DNA from: Planococcus citri
Taxonomy: Eukaryota; Arthropoda; Insecta; Hemiptera; Pseudococcidae
Reading direction: 5' to 3'
Assembly: GCF_950023065.1 (NCBI RefSeq)
Contig: NC_088679.1
Coordinates: forward strand, 59,582,001-59,646,000
Length of the DNA stretch: 64,000 bases
In this document: piece after piece, positions 38,520-51,700 of the stretch
Layout of the letters: the number at the start of each line of letters is the position of its first letter
Position numbering within the stretch: position 1 is the first letter of the stretch
Translations under genes and position numbers: made by a program
Notes under the pieces: generated by a model
What the model was told of the DNA's origin: nothing
What the model saw: the letters and a program-made list of their open reading frames with translations, nothing else
Databases searched by the model: none

Positions 38520-39594
38520 GATAACTGCAACGTGTCTCACTATTCCAAAGGTATTGAATTTTGAATTCAAATTTCATCTCAATTTTTGCGATCTTCTCAA
38601 TTAAAAAAGACCATTTTGAAAAATTTAGCATAATTTTAGAGAATTGCAGCAAAAATGCTTTCCGTTGAGATATCCAGTATTTCCGAAAGGTAGGTACTTG
38701 AAGTGAATTTTTCCAATCTGTTTTTCAAGAAAGGCCGTTCCGAGAAAGAGATGTTTGCTAAGACTGATAGATATTCAATAATTTAAAATCAATAATAAGT
38801 AAGTAATTTTTAATCGTTTTTAATGTGAATTTTCAAGTTTTATTGAGAACTACTTCATATTCATTTGAATATCAGGATCCCTGAAGACAAGTGTCGGGGA
38901 GATGGGTTAAATGCCCTAAATAAAATGGAAATTGACGTTTTACTAATTTTAATCAAAGTTCACCTGATCTGGCAAATTTTTCAACTGAAAAATTTAGAGG
39001 AAATAGAGGTATTTGGAATCTAGCGCGAGTTGAGAAGGGGGAGGGGAGTTTTAAATATCCCAAAATTTGAAAATTTGTCACTTCGTTCATTTTTACACAG
39101 TGCCCTCTAAATGTTTAAAAAATTTGAGAGCATCTTCCTTCACCGGCCCAGAATTTATGTCAATTCCCGATTTGAAAAAAATATTGTATTTCTACCATGT
39201 GGGTTCTATGTAAAACCCCATACCCAAAACGAGATGGGAGTATCAAATTCGAATTTTCAATACTTTCAGAAAATTTCCAACAAGGAGAATGTTCGCGATT
39301 TTCAAAAATTTTGGAACATGTAACTTTCCTCCAAAATATTCCCAGATGTTCACCTCGGGGCTCGTACGAATTTTCAGGTTTTATGACATAAAATATAATT
39401 TTGTAGCCAAAAATGAAAGCGATTCAGCAATATTGAGAGCAATAAAATTCCAACATTTTTCATTGATGTCTCGCGAAAAAAAGTTGCAGGATATGGGTCC
39501 GCAAAGGGGGGGGGGCATTATCGAAAAAATGTCGATTTTTTTTCGCTGCATCCCTTACCCAACCTGTCTTGGGAAAAATGACTCGGTTTCTCAA
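38520..39594 (+). repeat. Tandem duplication of about 1.1-1.4 kb, unit 1
   Basis: Begins GATAACTGCAACGTGTCTCA. Shared landmarks with unit 2 are AATTTAGCATAATTTTAGAG, CACTTCGTTCATTTTTAC and CAGAATTTATGTCAATTCC. More diverged than the 33.6-kb duplication, so older. Confidence 0.8.
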
Positions 39595-40968
39595 GATGAC
39601 TGCAACATAGCTCACTGCTCCAAATGTATAGTGAATTTCGAATTTTATCTCAATTTTTAGACAATTTTGAAAAACCTAGCGTAATTTTATAGAATTGTAG
39701 CAAAAATCCTTCCCATTTGATATCCAGTTTTTCGGAGAGATACTAGAAATGAATTTTTGCGATTTGTTTTTCAAGAATGAAGCGGGATGGCGATACATAC
39801 AAGTACAATCCCCGAAATATTCAATAATTTCACATCAATACTATAAGTAAGTAATTTTCAATCGTTTTTAATCTGAATTTTAAAGTATTATTGAGCACAC
39901 TACTTCATATACATTTTGTTTCACACGCGGCGAATGTTTCAAAAATTGTACAGCGTTTTTTGGACTGTTGGGGGGGGGGGGTCATTTCGTTTTCGTATTT
40001 AAATTTATTCAATTTAATGATCATCCGAACAACTCCATTACAAACGAAATCGTTACATCGTTTCAAGATTTTTTTTGGCAAAAAAATATAATCAAGTAGT
40101 TCAATTATCATTGGAATATCAGGCTCCCTGAAGATAAAAGTCGGGGAGGAGGGTTAAATGCACAAAATACATATTATGGAAATTTTACATTTTACTAATT
40201 TTAATGAAAGTTTGCCAGATCTGGCAAATTTTTCAACTGAAAAATTTAGAAGTACTTATAGGCATTTGGAACCTGCACCGTGAGTTGAGAGGGAGGAAAA
40301 GGAGTTTAAAATATCCCAAAATTTTAAAATTTGTCACTTCGTTCATTTTTACGCAGTGCCCTCTAAATGCTGAAAAAATTTGAGAGCACCTTCATCAGCC
40401 CAGAATTTATTTCAATTCCTGATTTGAACAAATACATTGTTAAATTCAGCAAATTTCCGGACACACAACCTTCCATACAGAGAATGAAGGAAATACCGAT
40501 TTTCAAAATTTAAGGGTAACAAATACAACTCCATTACTACCCTCTGGGTTCCAAGACTCCAAACCTAAAACAAGATGAGAGTATTAATTTTGAATTTTAA
40601 ATATCTATAAAAAAAATGTTCGCAATTAGGAGAATGTTCGCGGTTTTCAAAAAGTCTGAACCAGATTAACTTCTTCTAGGTACATACAAATGAGTCTCTA
40701 TGGGAACAAAAATATTCCCAGATGTTTATCTCGTATGAATTTTCAGGTTTTAAGACCCAAAATCTAATTTTGTAGCCAAAAATAAAAGCGATTCAGCAAT
40801 TGAGAGCAATAAAATAATTCTAACATTTTTCATCGATGTATCGCGAAAAAAAATGTCGAAGGATATAAATCCTCAAAAGAGAAGCGTTTTCAAAAAAATC
40901 TTGGATTTTTTCGCTGCATCCCGTACCCAACCTGTTTTGGAAAAAATGACTCGGTTCCTTAAGATAGA
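39595..40968 (+). repeat. Tandem duplication of about 1.1-1.4 kb, unit 2
   Basis: Begins GATGACTGCAACATAGCTCA and ends near GACTCGGTTCCTTAAGATA, matching the end of unit 1 (GACTCGGTTTCTCAAGATG). It holds about 250 extra bases near 40440-40690. Confidence 0.78.
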
Positions 40969-42133
40969 ATTTGAGATTTTGGGTCGACCCAGGTCCGAGG
41001 TCATTGCCATCAAAATCCAAGACCATTTTAAGATTCCACTGAGCAGTTGAAAAAATTGTCAAATCGCATATTTTTGAGTAACGAAGTGTTTTGAAAATAT
41101 TACGATCTTTACAATATTTCAGATCAATTAGGGAAATATTTCAGAACACAGGGATGCCAATTTTCTTCTTCATTATTTTCAATTTCAAAAAATCAAAAAA
41201 AAAAAAAAATAGCCAAAAACTTATCAACTTTTTGAGAATTTTTGAATTGGCAATAGGAACCAAAAAAAATGGCATCACTGTTTTCTAAATTATTTACCTC
41301 CTCTCCAGGCACACTTCCGGACCTAAAAAATTCTGAGGGCCTTTCAAACTCAAAATGAAGATCTCCCTTCAAGTTGATCGAAATCGTCCGACAATTTTTA
41401 ATCGCGATCCACACGAAATAAAATACGTAGATACAGATAGGTACTACTTGAATATGAATATCAGTCTCAAGAGTAGCGGATTTTTGACGTAAATAACAGA
41501 AATGAAAAATTAAATTAATTTTTTTTTTCTCAATAACTAAGAAACAAAAAAAAAAAAAAAAACTACGCTCACACTACTATGGCGAAAAGGGAGGGAGGTC
41601 GTATTGCCATTTTCTTTTTTGCAAACAAGAGCAGATTGTTTATTTTACAAAAAATGGTAAGATCTGTTCGAATTACTAAAGCATTAAGTAGGTATCAATA
41701 ATCCAGCAACTTTATAACAAAATTCCCTGATTTTTGAATGAAATTAGCAACACTATCCAACACTTACTCAACTTCACTTGAAGAGAGACATTTCCTGACT
41801 TTTTGTTAATACGAGTACCTAAACCAATCTACTACACTTTCACAGGCCCCAAAATTCGAAATTTTTCAACAAAATCTCACAAGAAAGAAACTTAATTTCA
41901 CTTTTTGTTTTCAAATTCAAATCTTTTATTGTACATTGTGCCTTTTGGCCTCGTACATACAACGTTGACTTATGAATAGGATGAGTTTCAGAACATTTTA
42001 ATAAACGCATACATTTCTATATCAAATACTTCTTGACACTAGAAGTCAATAAAAATTCAAGTGGAGCAAGTACATGAAAAAGGAATTAATCAATTATGCA
42101 AAGGAAGTAATCAATTACGCCTTTACCGACTGA
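40969..42133. other. AT-rich intron with a hairpin-core repeat
   Basis: 41000-41330 is related to the fold-back at 52.9-53.7 kb (ATTCCACTGAGCAGTTGAAA; CTCCTCTCCAGGCACACTTC) and to the core at 14.4 kb (GATGCCAATTTT facing AAAATGGCATCACTG). No coding region recognised. Confidence 0.5.
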
Positions 42134-42538
42134 AAATTAGGAGTTTTGCTTTGCTTTTCACAACCTAAATTTAATGAAGATCTTAGGTATGAGTTGAAAG
42201 TCATCTAGAAATTTTTTTAGCCCCGAGGTAGTTCCTGAACAGAAGATATGGGCTCTCGAAGAGACTGTATTTCCTAAAAAAATATTCACTCTAAGCCCTA
42301 CCTGCCCTATATCAAAGAGGGAAAAAAGCTCATATCCAAAAGATACGTTAACTACGACGTAGTAACTTTTGGGATATACATATTGAACGACACTCTTTGG
42401 GAACCCCTGGAGCCCGAAAAAAAGGATTCGTATTTGGGACATTTATTACAACATTTCAAGAGTGGTCAAATCGATAATTTATCTGATGCCAAAAAAATGG
42501 CCTTATCGCCCCTCCTTCTTTGCTGTTGTCCAGCGTGA
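42134..42538 (+). pseudogene. Unidentified broken coding region
   Basis: Three consecutive frames read as one protein. First KLGVLLCFSQPKFNEDLRYE and LKVI up to a TAG (42206). Then, shifted at a T-run, SPEVVPEQKIWALEETVFPK. Then, shifted at a 7-A run (42276-42282), NIHSKPYLPYIKEGKKLISK, RYVNYDVVTFGIYILNDTLW and EPLEPEKKDSYLGHLL, ending at TGA 42536. Amino acid makeup is balanced and unlike the surrounding intron translations, and both shifts sit in homopolymers. I do not recognise the family. It may be a pseudogene copy of a host gene or a transposon protein; an intron reading (GTATGAG...TTTTTTTAG, about 37 bases) is possible but very short. Confidence 0.55.
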
Positions 42539-45500
42539 ATAACCGAATTCTGATTTTTAAAAAAAGGGTAGGTAAATCATAGAACTTGAGGCATTTTCAT
42601 AGCATTTTCAAGTCAACGATTTCAGCCCGCACAAAAGCTCGAATTCAGACTTTAAAACAACAGGTTTTCAGCGACAAAATAATGCGTCAGCGCGACTATT
42701 TTAATTACGAATCACGACCACTTCTGTCGAAACAGAAGCATATGAGACGACTAGAATAAAATTCTCAACGACTGAACAATAAGTAGGTATCTAATTTTAA
42801 ATCTGAATTGAACGTATCTCTCTACCATCGAGCCAAAGTTTATTTTTGGTCCTTCCAGACTCCAGAAACAATTAAAAATTGTTGCAGAAAATTAAAAAAA
42901 TCGCTGAAGGCTGCAGCCCACACCTTCTGGAGAAATAATCAAATATTCTAGAAAAATCAAAAATTGCTCTGGAGGCTTCAGAATAACCAGAAATGATGAA
43001 ATTCGGTTCGGGGAAGTTGATATTAGTTTCAGAACTAATTTTCATAATTTTTACAGAAAACCTTTCACGTTTCTGAAAAAAAAGCATAAATAGCTAAAAA
43101 TGGTCCATTTTTAAATTAATACATACGTATAAAAAATTGGGGAAAAAATCCAAAAATAAATTTTAACAGCTGAAATTTCGATTATGGGGGACTAGGGGTT
43201 TTAGATTATGCTATTAGTATTTTCAAAAATTGTGGTAGCGTTCAAATTGAAGGCCAAACACGTCAGGAGGTTTCCTTGTACTGTAGTAAGATGCAATAAG
43301 ATGCATATTCCTCAATCATCTTCCACATCTCCGTTTCATCTTCACGTCGTCAAATAGGTAAAAATAGATGTGTTAACAATTTTTTTTAAAATTTAAGTAG
43401 ACGTGCAAACAGACACATTATCTGTCGTAATTTTTTTTTTACTCTTGTCGGACAAATAATTTAACTGTCGTTCAATTTTCAATTGTCATTGAAATTAATT
43501 GATCTTTTCTAGGTAATTTTGTGTTTCGAAAACATTTCTTGCATAACATTAAAAGATGTCATTGTCATTTCGAAGGAATATTTTGGAGTACACGAGTGCC
43601 AATTTTTAGCATTCCATTGCAAATTTCCCAAATTCAAAAACGACTTCGAAATTCGAATTAAAACATGTACTCATTTCCACAGTTCCACTCGCATTGACAA
43701 TTTTTTCTAACTACATCTCAAACAAAAAATTAAAATCCTCCTGAAATTAGCTCAGAATTTTCCAAAGTTTATCCAAATAGAAATAAGAGGTCTTTTCATA
43801 CACCGTACCTACATCAAAGTATACACTGCAGATACCCTACCTATTAAAACAGTACTCTTTCATTTTCTAATTACGAGTAGGTAAATCTAAATTACGCCGC
43901 CGAGGTAAGTTTATAGTCATTTTTTAATTTCCAACATTCTTGACCACTGTGGCTGCCTCACGCGCGTTTACCTCGTATACCTATATGTAGTAATTTTTTC
44001 CCTAAACAATTACAAAACGCTGCTGCGCGCCGTTCATCTTTCCCATCGATGATGGCTTTTTACGAGCAGGTACATCGTCGCCGCCTCTTGAACTAAATAA
44101 TTTCGGTTTAAAGAACTACGACACTAATTAACTTTGCGGCATGGCATTCTATTATCATAATATAGTTAATGTCACGAGAAACAGAGAATGAAGGAGTGAG
44201 GCGGCGAAGGGGATCTCTTTCTTTATACACTGGAAAAATATTTTTGCGGCCTAATTAACGTTTCGCAAAGCCTTTCGAACATGTATTTTATAGCTCGAAT
44301 ATACCTAAACATGTTGCTGGTTGAGTCTCGAGTATCATGCGATAATCTGCTTATATCGTGAAATTCCCACCTCGTCGCTTTATCCGTAGCAATATCATCA
44401 TTTCAGTACATTTTCCAACTTGGCATCGATATTCTATATACTTAGGTACAATTAGAGAGAAATACATATCATCAATTCTCGCATACAGAGACTCGCCAGG
44501 ATTTGAAAATGAGACGATGAATACTAAAATAGAACCGAGAATGCAACGAAACGCATCCTCCATCCATTTGAGAGAGCGCTGAGCGCCGAAAAATACGTCA
44601 CTCGTTCCAAAGACGAGCGAAAATTTCAATAATTAATGTTTTAAACATCTCGTTTAAAATTGATTTAACCCGTCTAGAAAATGTCAAACGCCGAACGTGT
44701 AAGTAGTATACAGGGTGATGTTAAATTGTTTCAGACAACAAATTACCTTTATGATAATTCTCCTACGCCGAAATGTCTCGGTATTTCGCTTTTGTACTTC
44801 CCCTCTCACCCTCCCCCCGTTCACTGTCATCGTCATTTAACTCGCCCATAAACCGAGACTACTCGCTCTTTTCTTCTCTGCTCGCGTTCGCCTTTGCTTC
44901 CTTTCATTTGTAGGTAAAGGTAAGGTAAGGTAGAGTACGTGAAACGTAAATACGTGCAAAGTTTTTGACAGTTTAACTCTCGTAAACGGTGTAGAGGTAG
45001 TTTTGCCAAAACACCGAGCCCGAATCGAGTTTTATCCCCTATTTAAGGAATATTTAACTCGTCGCGTCGATTTGTCGTGTTACAAGCTGCATTTCGCAGT
45101 GCCTTTTAGCAATAAAGGCGTTTTAAAGCTATACGTAACAAGTACTAAACGGGAGCACTTCGCTCTTCTCAGCGAGGAATCATTTCAAGAACTCCGAGTT
45201 GAAACTATTTCAGACGTTTTGTTTCCACTTTACAAATCTGTGAGATTATAATAGTAAAGAGAGAGGAAGGAGAAGCGCAGTTTTACTAGAAAAGTAGGTA
45301 CAACATTTCAAATTTTTAGATTCCAAGAATAGTTAAACTAATGAAATCTCAACGTCAAAATACCTTATAGGTACATACAAAATGGCATTTTCAACAGTTA
45401 AAAAAAAAAATAATATTATCGTTAACAACAATTCCTTCAAATACATATACATTATGAAAATATGTAAGTAAGTATTTGCTCGTGCTTATAATAGGGAAAG

Positions 45501-46288
45501 CAAGGAGAGATTCGGACTAGAAGGGGAAAAAATGAAAAAATAATACAAAATAACAGAGTATTCAAAAATATATTAACCAGGCGAAATTCAGCCTCGATTT
45601 TTTAGAAACTTTAACCAGAAAAGCTGAAAAGGCTTCCCCCTCTAAGATGGCAAAATCTACTTTTGATTTAGATTGAGTCAAACGTGTTCCAAAAAAATCA
45701 CCTCTGATGTAAAAATTCACCACTCATCCCAAGTCATTGCCCCAATGTACTATAAAAACGTCAATGATTTATATCTTTGAGGGAAGAGGGGGGAGGAGGT
45801 TGCATGAAAATTTTTTGAAATGTTCACAGATTATAAATAGAATACACAATAACTTTTTTGAAATTTTTTCTTACGATCGATTTTTTTGGAAATTAATTTT
45901 TTCAAAAAGATGTGAAGGGGAAGGGGTGAAATGGCTTAATTTTTCGTAAAACTTTATGATACCATTCAAGAGTGTGATGAAGGTAAATTCTAGTGGAACA
46001 ATTCTTTGTTAAATATGAGGGGAAGGGCGTCGAATAAATAGAAGCGAAAATTAATATGTATCATATGATGCTCCTCTTATTTTCTTTTTCGGAAAAAACC
46101 AACCATATTTAACACGTCCCCAAAAAATTGAAATTTTTCAAAATTTTCACGAGAAAAACTGTATAGGTAGGTAGGTAGGTAGGTATATAAACTTCTTTTT
46201 CATCTCCTTAATCCGTAACATTTTAAAATTCTCTACTAACCCCCTCCCCTCACCAGTAAAATATATGAATTGTCGTCGTTTCGATACG
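42539..46288. other. Intron, no gene recognised
   Basis: 43.8-45.3 kb is low-repeat with more CG. A (TAGG)n microsatellite lies at 46164-46186. The open frame 45003-45251 shows no domain and starts from TTG. Confidence 0.45.
46164..46186 (+). repeat. (TAGG)n microsatellite
   Basis: About five TAGG units in a row. Confidence 0.9.
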
Positions 46289-46984
46289 TAGGTAAATGTG
46301 CCCAAGTTTGCGCGCTTCCTAAGATTGCGCAGTAATGATTTCTCAGAACCAGTGAAATTTACAACATTGATACCGTCTTTACTTGGAAGAAGAATCAAAA
46401 TGACCAAACTTAACGCTTTTTGGTGATGGTAGCATCAAGTGTCACAAACTGACGAGCAAAAAACTTTTTTTTTCAAATTTTTTTATAATTTTTCCAATAA
46501 AAGTCGCGCGCAACAATTTTTATGGAAATAGCAGTATTAGAGATCTGAATAAGCTATTTTTAGATTCGTCATCGTCTGGGGATTATAACAAGCACATATT
46601 TCAAGTATTTTCTGCTTTAATAAAGTTTCAATTTTTCAATTTTTTAAAAAACCAACCCTGTGCCTAAGATTGCGATTTTTATCTTTTGCTACTTTTCTAG
46701 ACTAATAATGATAATTTTCGAAATTTGCATTAAGAATTCAATTAATCTGAATGAAATGGCACCTTGTATACGTATATCGAGTTTACTCCTGGTCAAAAGC
46801 TTGGGAGAAATGGGTGTAATGCTGGAAATACCAGATATGAGCGCATTTGCAGTGTGGTTCACTCAGAAGTTTCAAATGCACGTTCGTGTGAGACATTTTG
46901 TTTGCTTTTATCATTAATTAAGCAATATTGACGAATTTCTATGTTTTTCACTGGTGCACAATCTTGGGAAGGTGAATGCGCAAT

Positions 46985-48570
46985 CAGGGTGTCTAACAAA
47001 ATTTCAAAATAAAAAAGTAGGACTTAAGTAGGACTTTTAGCAGGACTTTCAGCAGGTCATTTTTTGGGCACTTACGGAATTTTTTAAGGGCCGGGGGGGG
47101 GGTAAAATTTACATTCAAGTTTTTGGCCAAATTTTTGTAAAACATGTTTGCTTTTCTTGTCTTTAAACACCTTATGATTTTATTTAAACAAGTAGGTAAA
47201 CGCCAAAAATATAAATATGTTTCAATTCAATTTTTCGTTTGATTTTCTCCTCATCAATTTTAAAAATTGATGAACATTACATCATGTTCGCTTAAAATCA
47301 AATTTAACCCGAATTCTCCAATTTTGATAGTAAATATTTCATATTAAGTACTATTTGCTTCAAAATTTTAAAATTTGAATGTTATTTTTTGTTGAAAAAA
47401 TGTAAAATGTAAAAAGAAAATCGAATGGGCCCGAGCAAAGCGAGGGCAAAAGATTTCGAAAATTAGTATTCTAGGAGGCATAAAAACGACAGAATTCGAA
47501 TGATATTATTTTTTTTGTAAAATTCAAAATGAAAAAGAAAAGCAAACAGACCCGAGCGAAGCAAGGGCAAAAAATCGAAAATCATTATATTTTCGAAAGG
47601 TATAAAAAACGATGATGTTTGAGCAATGATTCGAGTTACTTATAAAAAGTTCATCATTTTGATTCAAAAATTTTGAAATTCGAATAATGATTTTTTTTTG
47701 AAAAATCCAAGATTGACAAAGTAAAGCGAACGGGCTTGAGCGAAGCGGGGGCAAAAGCTCTCAGAAATCTGTAATCTGAGAGGCATAAAAACGATGGTAT
47801 TTGAATGCTGATTTTTTAAAGAAAAATTCAAAGCAGAAGAGAAAAGCAAACGGACTCGAGCGAAGCGAGGGCAAAAGCTCTCGAAAATCAGTATTTCGAG
47901 AGGTATAAAAACAACTTTTTTTGTGTAATGATTTACTTACAAAAATTTTATTTTGCTTCAAAATTTTAGAATTTAAATGATGATTTTTTTTGGAAAATTT
48001 AAAATTGAAAAAAGAAAAGCAAACGGACCCGAGCGAAGCGAGGACGGAAGTAATATTTGAAGAAGTTTGCAATTTTTATTTCAAAATTTTAAAATTCGAA
48101 TGATGATTAAGTAGGTATTAAAAAAAATCAAACTTGAAAAAGAAAAGCAAATAAGCCCGAGTGAAGCGAGGCCAAAAGCTTTCAAAAATTCAATCATGTT
48201 TTGAGAAGTGAAAACAAAAAGTTTCTTTATGGGAGGAGTTAATTTTTCTGATTCAAACTTTGAACATTTCTTGAATTTGAACAATAAGTTTTTTATGCGG
48301 GAAAAAAAGAGCAAATAGCCCGAGCGAAGCGAGGGCGAACGCTCTCAAAAATTGCAATTTAAAATCTAAAAAAGTCAACAAATGAGCCCTCAAAATTCTG
48401 GAAAAAGGGGGAAAATTGAAAGTTTTAAAAGGTCAATCTAATTGAAAAAAAGTAGGACTTTTGGACAAAATTGTTGAAAAGTAGGACTTTAGTAGGACCA
48501 AAAGGACTTTTGAAAAAAAGTAGGACTTTAGTAGGACTAATAGGACCAGTAGGACCTGTTAGACACCCTG
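46985..48570. mobile_element. Inner inverted-repeat element carrying a hairpin repeat array
   Basis: Ends are CAGGGTGTCTAACA (46985-46998) and its complement TGTTAGACACCCTG (48557-48570), flanked by GCAAT on both sides (46980-46984 and 48571-48575), a 5-bp target duplication. Beside each end are direct copies of AGTAGGACTT (two or three near 47017-47050, four or more near 48450-48535). The interior is the array described separately. No transposase frame, so it is non-autonomous; superfamily not assigned. Confidence 0.78.
47411..48356 (+). repeat. Seven-unit array of 'CCCGAGCGAAGCGAGGGC' repeats
   Basis: Unit cores lie near 47431, 47551, 47736, 47856, 48029, 48156 and 48320. Spacing alternates short and long (about 120, 185, 120, 173, 127, 164 bases), giving a dimer period near 300. 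Each unit has an AAAAGCAAAC-like lead and the GC-rich core; units 2-4 then have a hairpin, for example CTCTCGAAA/TTTCGAGAG in unit 4 and CTCTCAGA/TCTGAGAG in unit 3. Repeated minus-strand peptides (LASLGSVCFSF) are by-products of the repeat. Confidence 0.85.
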
Positions 48571-48793
48571 GCAATCTTAGGAAGGCATATGCCCAAGTTC
48601 GCGCATTTGACTTTTTTTGGTTTTTGGTCAAAATATCAAAAACTAAATCGATTAAAAATTTTATTTCTGGCGCAAATCATAGCCAAATGTTTGAAGAACC
48701 TCCTGTACAAATTTCAATATTCTAGCTCATTTTCATAAAAAGTAGTGACTGTTTAAAAATTAGGTGTACGAACTTAGGCAGATTTACCCTATA

Positions 48794-51700
48794 GAGGCAA
48801 TATATCCGAATGAGGAAAGGGGTGGGAGATCAAAAATTGATATGGAGAGTTTTTACAATCAGAGGTTACCTTTTGGACGACTTTCGACTGAATTGGAATC
48901 AATGACCGATTTCACCATCTTACAGGAGGGGGGCAGTCGACCTCCGAAATTGATTATTGGTGATTTCAAGCTGATCTGGAGCTTCCATTGGATTTTTCGG
49001 GAATTTATATTTACCAAATAACTTTGTAAAAAGATATACTTAGGACATTTTGAATTCTGATTTGAGTAAATCTTGTTGTTTTTTTTTTGGTGGAAAATAA
49101 ATCAAACTGCAATATTTGAAAATTTGTAAGAAAGAAAAATAATCAAAAACTGAATTTTTACAGCAAAGATTTCGCCTAGTAATGTAATTTTTAGATTCTC
49201 TGCCGATTACTTGAATCATGAGTGACAGTCAAAAACGATGAACTATTAAAGTTTTCTTGAATTGGGCAAGAAAAAAGTCACTTTTGAGAAATGGTCAAAA
49301 AATTCAAGGACAAAAAATTCTTCCCAATCTCCAACAGAACAGAAAATGAAAAATGAAAAAAATAGTTTATTGAGATTTTGTAAAATTACAATGAACTTCT
49401 GAATAAAATGGAAACGTTTCAGTTTAGAAACATCGAAATCATTTCAAGTTCCATATGGGTGAAATGGTATTTTCAAAATATGTACAATAAAATATAAACG
49501 TAAAAGCATACGAAATTCTTTTCATACACAAACCGAAATAAAATTCAAAAAATAATTAAAAAGTAAGTAAGTTTGTATTGTTTTGTATCAATGTAAACAG
49601 ATAAGTATGCAAAACTTCCTTTATGAAAAAAAAGAATGAAGAAAAAGACGATAGAAAACCAATTTCCACTTCTCATAAATTATTCAAGAAAGGAAAAAAA
49701 TCGAAATATTGCTCGATTTTTAGTGCTTACGTAATTTTTTTTCAAATTTATTAAGGTCTTGAAAATCAAATTCCTAAATGAGCTTTCATCCAAATGGAAA
49801 TATTTAGTTCATTTTTAAAATTCATGAAAATCATCTGACCATTCACAAATCAAGCTGTATGTTTAGAAATTCATCAAAATTAGCCAAGGACCTAGGAGGT
49901 GGTAACTCTTGAGGACTTTTTCAGAAGACCCCTCTCAACAATTTTTCGCAATAAAAGCCCAAGCTAGCATACAATATTTCTATTTTCACGTAACAATTTT
50001 TTTTTGAATTCAAAATTCTGTTTGAACTCGAATCAAAAATTTTTTCTTTACCTCAAACTCTATGCTATCTACGGAAATTTTCAGCAAAAAAATTCGCAAA
50101 CGTACGCGTCACGTAATAAAAAATATTTCCCTCTAAATCATCACACAGGTGACAAACTACAGAGATATCAAATTCGTAAATTTTATCGAAAACGCAAACG
50201 ATTAACATAGAGACAAATTACAAACACTTATACTCTGCAGCGATAAACTTCCTCACTCGTCGAGCATACCTACGCGAAAAGACAAATGAGAAAGCTAGAA
50301 AAAGTATTGATAAATTGATCGCGCTTGTCTGTATAGTACACCTAAGTATTATCCACTAACAAGACTTTCGATTACTTTGGACGATTCGAATCAATTTGTC
50401 AACACGCTGCTGACATTGAAAAACTCCTTAATCAATTCTTCGTCGTCGTGTATACCTAAAGACCTACCGGTAGGTAATAAATATATTACGAGTATTTCGA
50501 CGTTTTTATCCGAGACTTTTATTTTTGAATAGTTTTTTGCAGATAATTTCAACAAAATGAATCGCCTGAAATTAAAATTGAACTCGAATAATCAAATGTA
50601 AACGTATCTATAAGATTAAAACAGGAAGTGAAGAAGCATGCTATATTAAGTAGCATGTAGGTTCTCTGTCCACCATAATCAGAAAACATACAAGAACTTC
50701 ATCAGTTGGTAGAGATATGACTACGTACTCAGATGAAACTCAACTAACACTAGACATCAATATCAATTCCCAAACTAATACGTATACTGAACTGCTATAA
50801 TGTAGTTCTGGGTTATATTCGTTACGACCTCTTTGAATTCTCGAAACGCAAACACAAAAAAATACATTCCAAAAATCCCAAAAGGCTTACAAGAGACAAA
50901 CTCTTCGAAGTTCGAAGTCGTATTAAAACTGAGCAGCATCACTCATTAAGAATTTTTTCATTCACTCTTAGACATTCGCAGTCTCAGGGGAATTACCATG
51001 ATGTACGACGATTCTGCCAATACATCTCGATACGCTCATAAAACATTCGATGCTGTGTAATTAAAAGAAAACCCTTCCTCGGAGAATTTTTTAAAATTAT
51101 ATACGTCAAGATATTTCTTTTCCAACATTTACGAAAGACAAGTTGGAGAAATATTCTTCCACGACTTGCGATGTTCCAAGTTGAAGCTATCAATTTTTGA
51201 AAACTTACCGAGTCGAAAGGAATTAAATAGTTGAGCTTTTTGATATGTAGATAAGGTACTCACCTGAAACATAGGTAATCAAATACACAATCGTATGTTA
51301 GTTGAACTGATTTTTTAAAAACGTCAAATTAACTGGTTAACATGATAATTAAATAGGGGGCGTTTTAGCATTATGTAATATTACTCGTATTCATAATTTT
51401 TCAGCACTGTGTTTTGTAGTTCATTTGACAGTTTGATAAAATCAGTAAGTAAGCCTAAACCATTTCACATCATGCTGATTTCACCAGAAAATTATGCTTT
51501 AGAGGTACAGAATGTTCTGAATTCAGATTAATGAACCAGACAGATCATTTACAAGTGGAATCAGAACACCATAAATTCGTTCAAAATATAGAAGGGTCAT
51601 TTCATGTCCAATCAGTCTGGGTTTGGGTTCAAGTCCACCAATTATGCTTCAACTTTTTTGTAGGTTTCCTTTTAGGTGGCTTCAACTTTCTATAGGGCAG

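Larger units (their letters stand above)
46289..48793. mobile_element. Outer inverted-repeat element, split by a second insertion
   Basis: TAGGTAAATGTGCCCAAGTT at 46289 faces an inverted relative at 48769-48793 (AACTTAGGCAGATTTACCCT). Inner phrases CTAAGATTGCG, CAATCTTGGGAAGG and CAATCTTAGGAAGG repeat the same theme. TA flanks both ends. Removing the 1.59-kb inner element leaves about 0.9 kb. No transposase seen. Confidence 0.55.

Noticed and set aside
47524..48314. Minus-strand frames with repeated LASLGSVCFSF peptide
   Set aside because: The peptide repeat is only the translation of the GC-rich DNA repeat array.
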